Source of the DNA: Phallusia mammillata
Lineage: Eukaryota; Chordata; Ascidiacea; Phlebobranchia; Ascidiidae
Length of the DNA: 64,000 nucleotides
Assembly: GCA_003260075.1 (NCBI GenBank)
Contig: QLIY01000067.1
Span: 62,001-126,000 of the forward strand
Direction: 5' to 3'
The position numbers and the translations under genes were made by a program. Below the pieces are notes generated by a model. That model saw only the letters and a program-made list of their open reading frames with translations, was not told the DNA's origin and ran no database searches. Shown in pieces: positions 11,816-25,012 of the stretch (its first letter is position 1; each line of letters begins with the position of its first letter).

Positions 11816-14800
11816 ATGGATATTCAATCCTCTTGCAGTTTCAACACCTTGCTCTTCACGTTACTGATGTTGCTGTCAAAAAGCGGTAATGCCAATCTGT
11901 CTGTCTTTTGAAGTGTCTGCCAGCCTTTAACAAATGCTATGACTTTTATAATTGACTTGAAAAGAGGGCTTCTGTTTTGCACACAGTCTATTTGCCATTG
12001 CAAATTGCTTTAATAATTGGTTTTAAACTTGTTTAACTGCTTTAAATGGCATGTACGTAAAGTTATACTGGGTCCAAACCTAAGAAAGATTGTTTGAAAC
12101 TATCTTGGAGCATCACCAAAGCAGCTAATGCTTAAAAGTTGGTTTCAAGTAGATTTGTATATATGCAGACATGCATAATGTTTAAAAACGCTGGTTATTG
12201 ACTGCAATGTGTTATTACAAATATATGCCTAATCCAATCAACCCCCCCCCCCCAGACATGCATAATGTTTAAAAACGCTGGTTATTGACTGCAATGTGTT
12301 CGCACATATTACAAATATATGCCTAATCCAATCAATTAAACTATTTCAAATAATGCTAGAAGCTCTAACAGAATGAAACATTTTAACAGAAAAGTTTTCA
12401 ACTTGCTTTGCAATTATTATAGTTTTTTGAAAGTTGCGTCACAACAAAAGCTGTTTAAAAACAGGCCATTTTATGTGTTTTGTTGTCTGTCTGTTCAAAA
12501 AACTGCCGTCCTTTTCAAAATTTGAAAGGCAGAGCCATTATCAGTTTGTACATAAACCAGTCAAATCCGGCATTTTGTATTTGACGTCAACGCAACACAC
12601 ACGCATTGCTACGTCATAATGGGGAGATTTTCTAATCTGCGTGAGACTCCTTGTTGTCGCAGCAGGTATGCTTGTTACGACACAAATCTCTTTACGCGTC
12701 ATTGCACCAGAACATTACCCTGTTCTTTGGGTGGTAAATCGTTTTGCCTTTCTAGCCTAAAATCCTCTTACATGGCTTAAAAATGCCTTTTGAACAGTTT
12801 TTTTAATGATTTTATACAACAATATAATAACTAATTTTGTGCACAGTTAAAGTTATTTCGGAATATCTGCATATTGTATTCTATGTACACAATTTCTCTT
12901 GTAATTCTGTTTTTGATTAAAGTTATTTAACGCTATGACAAATCTATTGTGGGACGTTGGAACGCCGCCAAACGCGATTACAAACAATCGAACGACAATA
13001 GCTATCGTCGAACGCACTGAAATCGTTTTAGAAACGCTTTGTTTTGGTGCTGACTTCGCGGCGCGAAAAACTCTTGTGTTTTGTTAACTGGCCGCGCGCG
13101 TGTAAACAATTGTTGAACAACATCCGTGATATTATTGCTGGCAGTTGGGGGGACTTTTTGTTCGGATCAGCTGTTAATCGTGTTTGTTAATTGTGACGTA
13201 ACAGATTACGTTGTTTGACGTAATGTGATGAACATGCTTTATGGTTGTAATATGTTTTCTCTTTTGTGTAACTGATGTGCTCAAGAAAGTTTTAGCTTAA
13301 AGAGTTTCTGTCTAAAAGAATCACAAAAGTGGTCGTTTAATTGACCCAAAAACATTTTTAGGCACGGAAAACGTTTAAACCCCAATTCATACGTCAAGTT
13401 ATGTTATTTGGGCTATTATTGCACAAATACTTTTTATTTGAACGTTTTTGTGCACCTGTTTGTAAAAACAGAGAATTTACCTTAAACTTATAGTTAGTAA
13501 AGCGTGTTTTGCTATAATGTTCAGTTTTTCTCGAACCTTTGTTTATCAAAAATTCAATCACTTGAATTCATATTTCAAATTGTGCTCTGAAACAAAAATC
13601 TAAAGCAATCATGTTTTTATTTGCAGATGTGAACGGAACGTGGGTTGGACAAAAATGTTGCGAGGATGCGATGGTTGACCAATGCAGGTTCGCTTGTCTC
13701 CAGGTAAAACTTTGATTGATAGTTCTGCGATGCAGTAGGGAATGTAACTAAGTAAATGCAAGTTAAAGGCAGCAAATTTGCAAAACAATAGAGTTTAAGC
13801 TTGGGGTAAAATGGCTTGAGGCTTCAATACCAATGAACATTTACTGCTTAAATTACTTGTAACCTTAACAAAGTAGCATTAATATTAAAGCGAAAATTAA
13901 ATATTTTGTAATTCTGCAATAAGTTGTTGAATGATTTTAGAACTATTGCGCAATGCCGCTACGTCACATATTACCTCATTGCGATGTAAAATTCGGAATG
14001 TCATTTAGGAATACTAGCGTGACAGCCCCTTTCTCGCTAAAACTCCGCACAAAAACATATTTCTATAATAGCCGCCACTGGCATTGTTGTGGAAATTACG
14101 CACCCCATACAAAAATCACCCAAATGTATAAAACCCAGCCCCAAAAAGGGTGATAAAATGCCAATCCCAAATGCCGAGCGACCTAATATTCTGGAGTGTT
14201 TTATGCGTCCATTAGGATGAATTATGGCCATTAAAAAGCCACGAATTTGTGCCTCAATTCATTGGCTTTGCAATAGGCGGCCTATAGAGGCGCCCAGAGC
14301 GAAGCGAGAACAGTGGTGGGTCCATAAACATTTCCCCTCACTTGGGTGCGTTATACCTTGATGAGTGACGTATCCACAATGAAAACGGGCGACATTATGG
14401 CCTCACACTGTGGGCGTCGTTGTTTTTACTGGGGATTTCGAATCGGGCGATCGAGTCGCTAATACATACACCTCTGGGCCTGCTAGAAGCAATAAGAAAT
14501 CTTGAAGCGTGGAATACTATTCAAACACCGAGCGATTCTGTGTATCTAAGTTGGCGCGCTAGTTGTTGTAGGGTCGTTGTTGCCCGATAACTGATTTTTC
14601 GAGGGTTTTTTGACTTGCTATACTCACCTGCGTTTTGTTGGTAAAGGTCTGAGCGATTTGCGGGCAGAAAATCTGACTTTGGTGTGTTCGCGATTTCTGT
14701 TTGTCCTGAGCTATTTGCTTGACCTTATAATGTTGTTACTAATATATGAATGTTTTATGACACACCAATGTAATTGTTAACCCCACAAAAGCATTTTTTT

Positions 14801-17800
14801 CTCCCATGTTATGAACTGAAATTAATAAACTTTAATTATTTTACTTGGCAAACTTTTATGTGAAAATTAAACATTTTTAAACGCGGCTTGGAATCCCAAA
14901 ATAAATTCATGTCGATAGGGGATTGCTATAATGTGTTTTCGCAAAGTGGTACAAACCAATAAACGATTTGGCCAAATTTAAGCACAAAACACAACTTTAA
15001 AATCGTTAGCTTTTCTCAAAACGACAATAGTTTTGTCGAAACAGTTTAATTTGAATATGCCTACGTTTTACGCAATACAAAAGTGAGGTATATTTTTAGT
15101 TGCTGTCCAAATACCCAGCTTTTTTGGGTGGAGATTTACCCCCCCCCCTTAAGTTTGGAACTTGAGTTTAGGTTTAAAATTTCTCAACGTGCGAAATAAT
15201 GTCTTCCGCAAGAATGTTTTAAAAGATGTTATCAAATAATTTCTTGTAATTCTCAAAACCCGTATTTCTCTAACTGGGGTTCGCGGACCCCCCCCCCCAG
15301 TTTAATTTGAATATGCCTACGTTTTACGCAATACAAAAGTGAGGTTTATTTTTAGTTGCTGTCCAAATACCCAGCTTTTTTGGGTGGAGATTTGTTTTTT
15401 TTGGTTCCAAAAGCCATAAACCTCAATAGATTAACGCTAAAAACGTCAAGCCCTCGACTTGCAAACATTGAAAACCGCGTCAAAATCCTTTATGTCGTTG
15501 CCTAAACATAACAAACACAGTTGTCATCACTACAAAGATTTCCACAATTTTATTGCTCGGGGGTTCTGTCACTGTATATGAGTCCTTGTCGTCAGTCGTC
15601 GAGTTTTAATTTCACGTATCCCGTTCAACGCAATTGCTTTTGTGATTGTAATTTGACCCCGAGTAACCGGGAAACTAGTGACGTAGGTTCCAAGGTGCCC
15701 ATGCGTAGTTTTTTAAGTTTGGAACTTGAGTTTAGGTTTAAAATTTCTCAACGTGCGAAAAGATGTCTTCCACAAGAATGTTTTAAAAGATGTTATCAAA
15801 TAATTTCTTGTAATTCTGAAAACCCGTATTTCTCTAACTGGGGTTCGCGGACCCCCTAGGGATCAATGGGGTGGTTTTAGTGGGTCAGATAACGCCCGAA
15901 AGTCGATCGGGAACCACCACAAAGTTGTTTAAACGGAAGAATTACCAAACTTACGCACTGCTTTAATCTACACAAAATATTGTTTCATAACATAATGAGT
16001 AATTTTTGCTAAACCATACAAAAAATAACGTAAATGTAATCTTACGAAGACTTCACACAATAAGATTTTTGGGCGTCCAGACGCTAATATAGTAATATAG
16101 ACCGGTTTGGGCGCCTTGTAAGTGTAGATGTGAGTCATATTCGTTCAATTTACCAACCTTGGCCGGAGAAATGACATGAATTATTCATTAGGGTTTGTAT
16201 TCGTTGACAGTTGTAAATGAAATGTCACATTATATTCAAACCTGACATTACACACAGAAAGTGTCCTTCATTTTTCTGCAGCAAAACTTTTTTCGTTCAA
16301 ATTTAATGAGTGTAAGTAAAAAAAAAACATAAAACAAAAAACTCGTTTAAAATACTGCGAAGTCAGTCAAAAACGTGTTTGTGTCACATTTAAATGGATC
16401 TTAGCAACTTAAGACTCAATCAAAGACAGAACGATTTTTCGCACGAAAAAATTCTGGAGGGTTTAAATCTTTGCGTCCGCCATAATATCACATCTCTGTC
16501 GAAATTCCAACTTTTCAAATTCTCATTAATCGTGATCCGCCGCATTTTCCGTGGCCTAAACCGGCCAGCACAAACAAACAGGCGCCCTGGTGGCCACTAC
16601 TGTTTGCCTGGAAGGTAATAAACCGAGGTTAAAGTTTACTCAGCCAACTGCGTCCGTTTGGTTTCCATAAATTCCACCAACTATCTTGTGGGTGTCTTGT
16701 CAGGCAAATGTTAAATATGTTGTTTACCAAATCATCGCTACTTTACGACCGAATTCTGATTGTCTCACGGCTTAAACCAGTGGTTCTCAACTCGTTTCAG
16801 GCCATGGGCCACCAGTTCAATTAAATGAATATCGTGAACCAGTCGATTGTTAAGTATAAGAATAAAGATAGCGTCCACAACAAGCATGTTGTCTTGAAAC
16901 ATTCGAGGAGTGATATCAAACAACTAACACCTAACAACAAATGTCCAATAACTTGGATAAGCTTTTTTCCTACTAAATATTCAATAAATTATATGCAACT
17001 ATTTTCAGTTTATAACCAAATTTAATTAACGTCCTGTGGACCACCTGAAAAGTCATCATGGACCACCAGTTAAACTTAAACAGTCGCCAGTTGCTACTAA
17101 GATAATTGAAAGCATTATCTAGAAATAAAAATTGACCATATTGTCCAAAACTATATTTTGAACTGTGTTTTGAATATTAAATTTGGATGAAATCTTCTGT
17201 ATAAAAAAACCGATCGGATTTTGGTGGGTTAGACATCATGTAGGAGTTATCCAACCGTGACAAAAGTCGCGTGTGGCACGTCACGCATCATTAAACACGC
17301 TAAAACTTTTCAAACGCCTTAATGCGATTATTTGAAATCGAACGATAACGATTTCTCTCCAGAGGGATAGAAACGGAAATGTAGGCGGGTTTCAAATTAC
17401 GCAGATCTGTGTAACGCGTATTAAAGCTGGAAATAGTATCAAAATAATCCGAAAAACTGTTCATATATGTTTTACAAATGTTCACTTTGCAGTCTCTGAA
17501 GTGATTTAATATGGTTAATAAATAGACAATAAGTTGATATGAAATCGCAAAACATTTTGACCAAAAAATAATATAAAACTTGCATACGGTAAATATATTA
17601 ACAAAACGTATGTGTGTGAGCGTTTTAATTACTGTTTTGAAAATCTGTACATTTCATTAAAATATGTAAGTTTGTGTCTCTACTGTTTCCAAGCAAAAAA
17701 GGTTTGAATAAGAAATTCCATCAGCAAACATAAAACATTTTCAAGTGCACGGATCCCGTTCTGGCAAAACGACTAGACAGTCGAAATCTAATCAAGCGAA

Positions 17801-20800
17801 ACAGCCATTAACAATAGAAAACCAACGCGACACTGAAAATACGGTGCAATTTAATTTCTTGTTGACACCCAAACCGAGTCATTGTGACGTCACATCACGT
17901 GGTCGCTCCACTTGACCTGCGCCTGATTCAGGAGGCAGCAGTGCAGCCTTTTGGTGGTGTACGATTTCTGGCGTTAAACTATTTTCCCATGGATTCTAGC
18001 TGTGCGTGTGATTTGAATGTTTGTGTGCGTCTCGTGTCGATGTTTGTGTTTTAGACATGAACGTGTAAATGCAAAAATGCCGAATTTGTGCTTGCTTGCA
18101 TGTGCGACTGTATAAAAAAGACGAACAATTATTACCTTAAGCATGCATTGAAATTTAAAAGTGATATCAAACTTTAAAGAACGAAAAACATAGCAAATAT
18201 CATGATATTACCAAACGTTTGGAACGAAATATTACCTTTTTTCATGACACCAAAAAATCTAGTAAACGTAGCGACGAAGTGATTTAAATTTTTACGGATT
18301 GGGGTATTTGTTTGTTCAATTAAATTTAAAGGTGTCCTTGACATATCAAAAAAAACTAGGGACACTTGATCTTAAGTGCTTGGGTGGTCTCTGCAAACCA
18401 CACCACACTTTATTGTTTCCCAAATATCCAGTTCCCCTTTAATGGTCACTGGCATGCCTCATGCAAGTCTAGATGGGTCGCGTGTCATTTCGTGTTAACA
18501 AGCCCTACCATAGCGCCGACCTCATTTTTTGTAGCTAGTTGCCTTTGTCATACGACACGCGTCGTATCAGGGCGTTAGCTTACACAGTTTCGTGTAATTA
18601 TTGCTAGCTACCGGTGTTCGGACGTAACCTTTGCCCTATTTTGTGACATAAAGACGCTTTAAGCCGCGTGTTCACCAAGTACTGGGAGGGATTGCTTGAC
18701 AAACTTACAAAATATGGGCGTTTTTACTCCTTTTTGCCCAATTGTACAACATTTTTTTATTTTTTTTACCGTTGTTGTTATTGCTTTGGCCTGAGCAAAA
18801 CGTTTCAATTTGAAATTTTGAATACAAATTATAGTTTGTTTGTTTTTTTCACAAATTCTAGTACCACAGAAATCTTTTTTCCCAGGTATCAATAGCATTG
18901 CTCTTCAGAACACACCCCTTGCAAAAGCAATACTTTAGGTGCATTCCCTCTTGCAAAACCCACCCCTATATCCTTGGCACGCGTCCAAAATTTTCAATAG
19001 GGCGTATCGGCCATTTTGAAATGTGACCTACCCATTGACGCGATTGAGCAAACCGAATATTTGCACTAAATAGCTTGTGCACATAGCATTCCACGCAAGG
19101 TTGCGATTGACTTCACCCGTATCGGGAATCGGGTTCAAATACCGGGTTTTCTGCGGCATTTTCCCGTGACTTAACACATAATGTTGATGCAAGGATCGGT
19201 GTGAAGTTTTCTTCTTCCGCGGTTTGACCTTGATTCGACTTTGAAGAAAGATCACACGATAAATTTTAAAACATAATATCCTTGATCCATGAATTCCTCA
19301 GTCTTCTGCAGAAATGCTTTAAAACTTCCAAAATTGGTGCACAAATTCTGAAGAGCTTATTTACGGGGAATATACTTAATTTATCCATTTAAGCAAACGC
19401 TATAATAATTACCATTGTGGTAATCGTTATTTGCTGAAAATACCCATCACGGTTGTTAAAAAGTCTGCATTGCTATGTATTCACTTTATTAAACCTCTTG
19501 CAGTTTTTGATGAATCGTTTAGTTTTGGCTGAAAAAAATAAAAGTTTTGGTTGTAAATTGTAAAACGGCAACAAAGCATTTTGTTTTATTTGAAATTTGA
19601 TTGCAGTATTGACATCCAAAATTCATCCAAAAAGTTTTCTTAATAAGTCCACCAGTCATAGGTTTTACTGTTAATCCAGTGTTACATATATATAAGGTAC
19701 ACGTTTGTCAATACTATTGCACGATAAATTATTCGTTGAACCCCCCCCCCCCAAGTTTTCTTAATAAGTCCACCAGTCATAGGTTTTACTGTTAATCCAG
19801 CGTTACATATATAAGGTACACGTTTGTCAATATTATTGTACGATAAATTATTCGTTGAACATTTGCCATTGTATTTAAAGTGTCTAACTTAACACATGTA
19901 TAAACATTGGCCGTTAAACGCTTTCATTGTAATTTCAGGCCAATTCCAGATTTGAACTGATTGATCAGTGTCGAAACGATTACGAGGAAGAAATGTTTAA
20001 ATGCATTTATAAACAGGAAAGTCGGCAAAGGTGGGTAGAACTTATTGAAACAACAAAAATTTAACATAGGCTACCGCTACAGCACAAACTAGGAATGTGG
20101 ACACCGAATGTAATGTTGGAAGTAAAGTCCAATCATACAGTGGTGGGATTCAAATTTTAAGTCATCCGGTTCTATCACAAAAGTCATAATTTTCAGCCGG
20201 TCCTGTTACAAAAAGTCCATCGACAGTAACCAGTAATGCCAACCGGTTCGCTGATATCCTAAAATGTCGTTGGACGTGCTGGTTCTATAGAAACGGTGCG
20301 TCCGACTGAATCACATCACTGCAATCATATATGATACTGTAGCAACTTCCTATTTGGGGGTCTTTACGAGTTAATCTTTAAGTACATTTTAAAAATAATG
20401 TTTCACTATTTTAAGTGTGTTATATGAGCTAATAGTCAAACGCAGTGGTTCTCACCTTTTTGTATTGTCGGGGCCAAAAGGTAGTTTTTTAAGTGTGTAA
20501 GGAGCCGCAAAAAAAAACAATAAAAAAAGGTGACCAGCAAACAACAAAAGTCTGAAGTTTCTTTTATAGCTGTGATGGTGATATTATAATCTTTGTTGAT
20601 TTTCTGAGGTCTGATGGTGAGGGTCGCAAAATAAGTAGTTGGAAGCCGCATGCAGCCCTTAGAGCCGGGGTTGAGAATCACTAGTCAAAAGCATAAAAAT
20701 AAGCACCCAAATATTACCGAAACATTTCATATGTTTTACAGATGCTGCGGAAGGAATAGAGAAACTTCAAGCAGTTGTCGTCATATGTGTGAACGTGCGT

Positions 20801-23800
20801 TCGGTAACGATCGCCGATCACCAACACCCAACGACATTATTGCTGTAGTGGACGCACAGTGTGGAGATACGATGGAAAGATGTATGGAAGAATTTGCTAA
20901 TGCCACCAAACAGACCTTTATCGACAGTAAGTGAATATGATTTGTATAGGAAATTTTGATGGTTTTAGGCAGAGTGTGAAGTTAGGTCCGAATAAAGTCC
21001 GTCTTGTTAAAACCGAAACTCACACGAAAAATACACAACCTAAATTACATCTTTGTCACAATAGCGTCCCACTTTTTTACGCACATAATCATTCGTTGCC
21101 TAAAGACTTGTTGCACTTACAATATATTTAAAATTAAAAACTAGATTTTTTGAGTTCTTTAGGTTCTGCCCAAAACAAAATTACCAATATCTCATTGAAA
21201 AATATTTTTCTTTGAAATCCACAACAATACAATAGTTAGGCGTAAAAAGTGTGTCCATCCTACAACTTTTTCCCGGCATGCATCGACAGATTAAAATTGT
21301 GTTGTCACTGGTTCCTTGTAAATGCAAAACCTGACTCCTGTTGAATTGTGATTACATGCAGCGGTTTTCCATAAATTCTACGAAGAATCTCGTATCAGTT
21401 TTAAGCAAAGGAGTGTATGTTAAGCTTTGTAGTGTTGGCAGATGTACATGAAACCATGTACAAGCCCACACACATGTTAGGTTGTCAAAACTTCTAAAAT
21501 CTAAAAGACAAGAAAAATGGTAAAAACCGGCTGTTCCCAAATGGGACCCCCTGGTGCGTCGTTCCAAAAACAGTACGTTTACCTCAGCTAACAAGTCGTA
21601 GAATTTGGAAAACTTTCAGTAAAAATATTATAAACCCAATCAATATATGTCAAAATAAAAAAAAAGATTTTTTTGTTAAAGGTTCATGTATTACCCGTAA
21701 AAAGGTACATCATTTACTCTAACATAGGGCGTTTCAGTTTTCACAAAAAAAACGCATCAAAAAGTGATAGACGATTTTTATCAACTTTTAATACAAGATT
21801 AGCGTCTAGGCCAGGGGTCGCCAACCTTTACCAATCAAAGAGCCATTCGGACCAGTTTCACATAGTATATACAACAGTGGGAGCCGCAACATCAAAAACG
21901 TTTTTTCGCGACAACTTTTTGTTGTTTGCTAGTTTATCATTTCACATCATTGAGAACATTGGTAAACCAGTCTCACCAGCAGTGAAAACAAAATAAACCC
22001 CCCTGTAGCATTAAGTGTTCTGTTTTTCCCCAATTTTATTTCTTTGGTTAATAAGTATTGTTTCGCACGCACACACACAAACCCACACACGCTGCGAACC
22101 GCCAGTTTGCCTCTTTCAGACTTCATGATATTAAAGCGCGGTTGTAGCTAACTTCCAGAAGTGTGTATTGCACTGACATTTTCGACCTTTGTGTTTGGCA
22201 ATATTCATCACAAATTTTGCAAAAATGTTGTAAAGATTAGATAATTCTAAAAACTGAGCCGCATTAGAGGGATCAAAGAGCCGCATGCGGCTCCGGAGCC
22301 GCGGGTTGGCGACCCTTGGTCTATGCAATGTTTCATCTATCAATATAGATGTTACTATCTTGAAAGCAAAATCATGTGTTCTATTGTCATTCATAAATCG
22401 AGTCGCACGATTCTTGTGCCCGAGCGCCGTTCAACAACCTAGTACTGTCAACACCCAGTAATTTTCACCAAACGCCATCTTGGGAGGGAGTTGATTTTCC
22501 AAAATTTTGCCTCACATTCATTTCCGAGACGTTTAAACCAGAATATTTTGTTCCATTATATCTGCATAATCGCATAACTTGCAATTTTATACTTAAATCG
22601 TAATTTTGACGGAAAATATAAGCCATTCGTTTAGTATTTCCCTAGTAACGTGGACTGCAAAGGGCCTAAATGTTTGTCCTATCACTTGGGCACCTTGTAT
22701 TTTATTCGACCAGAGTATGCTTGCTTGTATCGACAAAGGTAACCCAATTACTCTCATATACCGCCACATACCGTGTATAAGAAATCCCATCAAAGATCTG
22801 TTGTAAGAACATGCGAATGCGCACAGGCGGTGGCTTTGAAATTCCACAAAAGCTGATCGGAAATCGATGGGTGTTATATAAACGTATCTGAGACAGATGT
22901 AAGATCAAAGCCCGACTAGAGGTGTTGTTTTTGTAAGCTCCATTATGGCCGATGCAATTATACGTGTCATATACATAGTGCTATGGTATCCGCTTCTAGC
23001 TGGTCTCAAGGGTGAACGACCGGTAATATAATCGCTTCGTTTGCGTTGATTCTTCAACGGATGTATAAGTGAATTATGGATCACAAAGCATTGTTGCATT
23101 GTGGCAGCGGCCATGCCCAGTGGTTATAGATTAGGGATTCTAAAAAAACTTTTATTTTTTTATGTTTAAGTAACACGTTTATAACAAAACAAGGTTGTGC
23201 ATGACAATCCTAAAGGAGAGATGAGATGAGTTTATTTCTTTATTTGGTGAACTTAGCCACACAATTGCACTAAAACAATCACCAAGCCGGAAACGTATTT
23301 TTTAACGTATTTTTAACACTTGCTTATTTTTAATTCATGTTTATAATATAAGTTAGTTCAAGATCTAACGTTGTTCGCCGGCTTCTGTTCGGTATTTTCA
23401 CTCACTTTCAACCAATCATCTTTGTATGCAGAACTTCCATGCTGCGATCTTTCGGACAATTCCATTTGTCAAAAATCGTGCAAAAAAATTCTCCAATCCG
23501 AGATTTCGCCCCAGGAACCCATCAGTCAGCTGGTAGAAGTTTGTGGCGAATTGATTCCCCACCTGCCCTTGTGGAAGTGTTTTATCGAAACAAATGTCCA
23601 CGTGGAGGAGCCAGGGAGAGGTAGAACCTTACCTGAGATGATGTGCTGTGATAAAGCATTGTCTGTAAATTGTAAAGATAACTGCAAAAAGGTGAGAATG
23701 TGTTTTTGTTGTTGTAATATGAATCGTGATGTTTGGAATTGATAAGTTATGAAATGAATAATATTAATGTAAGGAATTAACGTTTTTTTGCATTTGGCCT

Positions 23801-24940
23801 TTTTTAAAAAAACAAATCGAAATATTTTTTCTCTTTTTTTTTTTTTTTAAATAAACTAAAAATTGTTTTCAGTTTATTTAAATCAAACATTTTGAAAGTT
23901 AAACTTGTTTGTTTTTGCTTTTTTCGTGAGACATAAAGGTTCAAATCTCACGTAGGACCGATACGCTGCTCAGAACATTCTAACTCCATTTGCAAACTTT
24001 GTACAACTACTTAAATACATTTCATTTCAAAGGTTTTTGCCAATCCCTGGCCTGAACCACCGGCTTGGGAGGATTTCCAGAATACGTGTGAATCTTATGA
24101 AAGAGAGGCTGAATTGACTGGATGTCTTGAAGAAGGTATGTAAATAAAATCAAATAGACCAAATATTTTATTATCTGCGCTTAAAAAACGAACGTGATTT
24201 ATTAATTTCTCTAAAAAAGGAAAGAAAAAACCTTCATTTTTTGACATAAGCCTGCAAGCCTGATTTTAGAATTTGAAACAAATGTTTCTGAAAAAATCCA
24301 AGCCCGTTTTCTGATTTTAAAAAATAATTTCATTGTAAAAATGCCAATTGTAGTTAATCAACGTTCTGAAAATACAAACAACTAATTAGATTCAATGGTT
24401 TAAAAAATTTTGTTTTCCCCCCCACACAGCTGCGCGAACCACTTGCGCAGTGGCTTTCCGCCCCAGGAAGCCGCACCCGCCAAGTAATTTCGATTTAATC
24501 CGGGGCGAAGTCAAGCGTGCAGCCAACACACGCTAATAGCTTCATGCACAATAGGCTAACACCGGATAAGCACCGGATTTGAACCCGGGACCCTTTGATC
24601 TTTAAACCATCCGGTTTGAAATGACTTCCAGTTGTGCGTTCTTCACAACCGACAATCCTGAATGGACCTAGATTCTTAATGCAAATTATTGGCTGTTGTT
24701 ATGTTACAAATTTTAGTACATCTTAATTTTCATCACAATTTTTAACATATTAATCTATACAATTGCTCGCGTATTTGGTTAATTATGCAACAGTGCTTTG
24801 ATTTTGCCGTTTTGTAAACAATTTTTTATGTTCAGTAATGAGGCACAGAAGAAATAGTTTTTTAATAATATTTACCCTACTAAACAGAAGACATAATATA
24901 CCCAATTAAAAAAGCCCAACATGTTAATTATTGGGAAATA

Positions 24941-25012
<72 letters not shown>

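Larger units (their letters stand above)
13704..19938 (+). other. RECK intron 2 (6.2 kb)
   Basis: This is the largest RECK intron. It holds the interleaved repeat block at 15043-15857, a degenerate hAT-type element at 16780-17071 and the overlap repeat at 19632-19859. Otherwise I see only AT-rich sequence with no supported exon. Confidence 0.6.

Noticed and set aside
12619..12780. Short cysteine-rich frame (starts MGRFSNLRETPCC) in RECK intron 1, considered as the missing first knot
   Set aside because: The cysteine spacing after CC does not fit RECK knots and no acceptor in the needed phase is visible.
24570..24590. Intact tRNA gene on the minus strand
   Set aside because: Only a B-box-like stretch is present; no A-box, acceptor stem or anticodon arm could be built.
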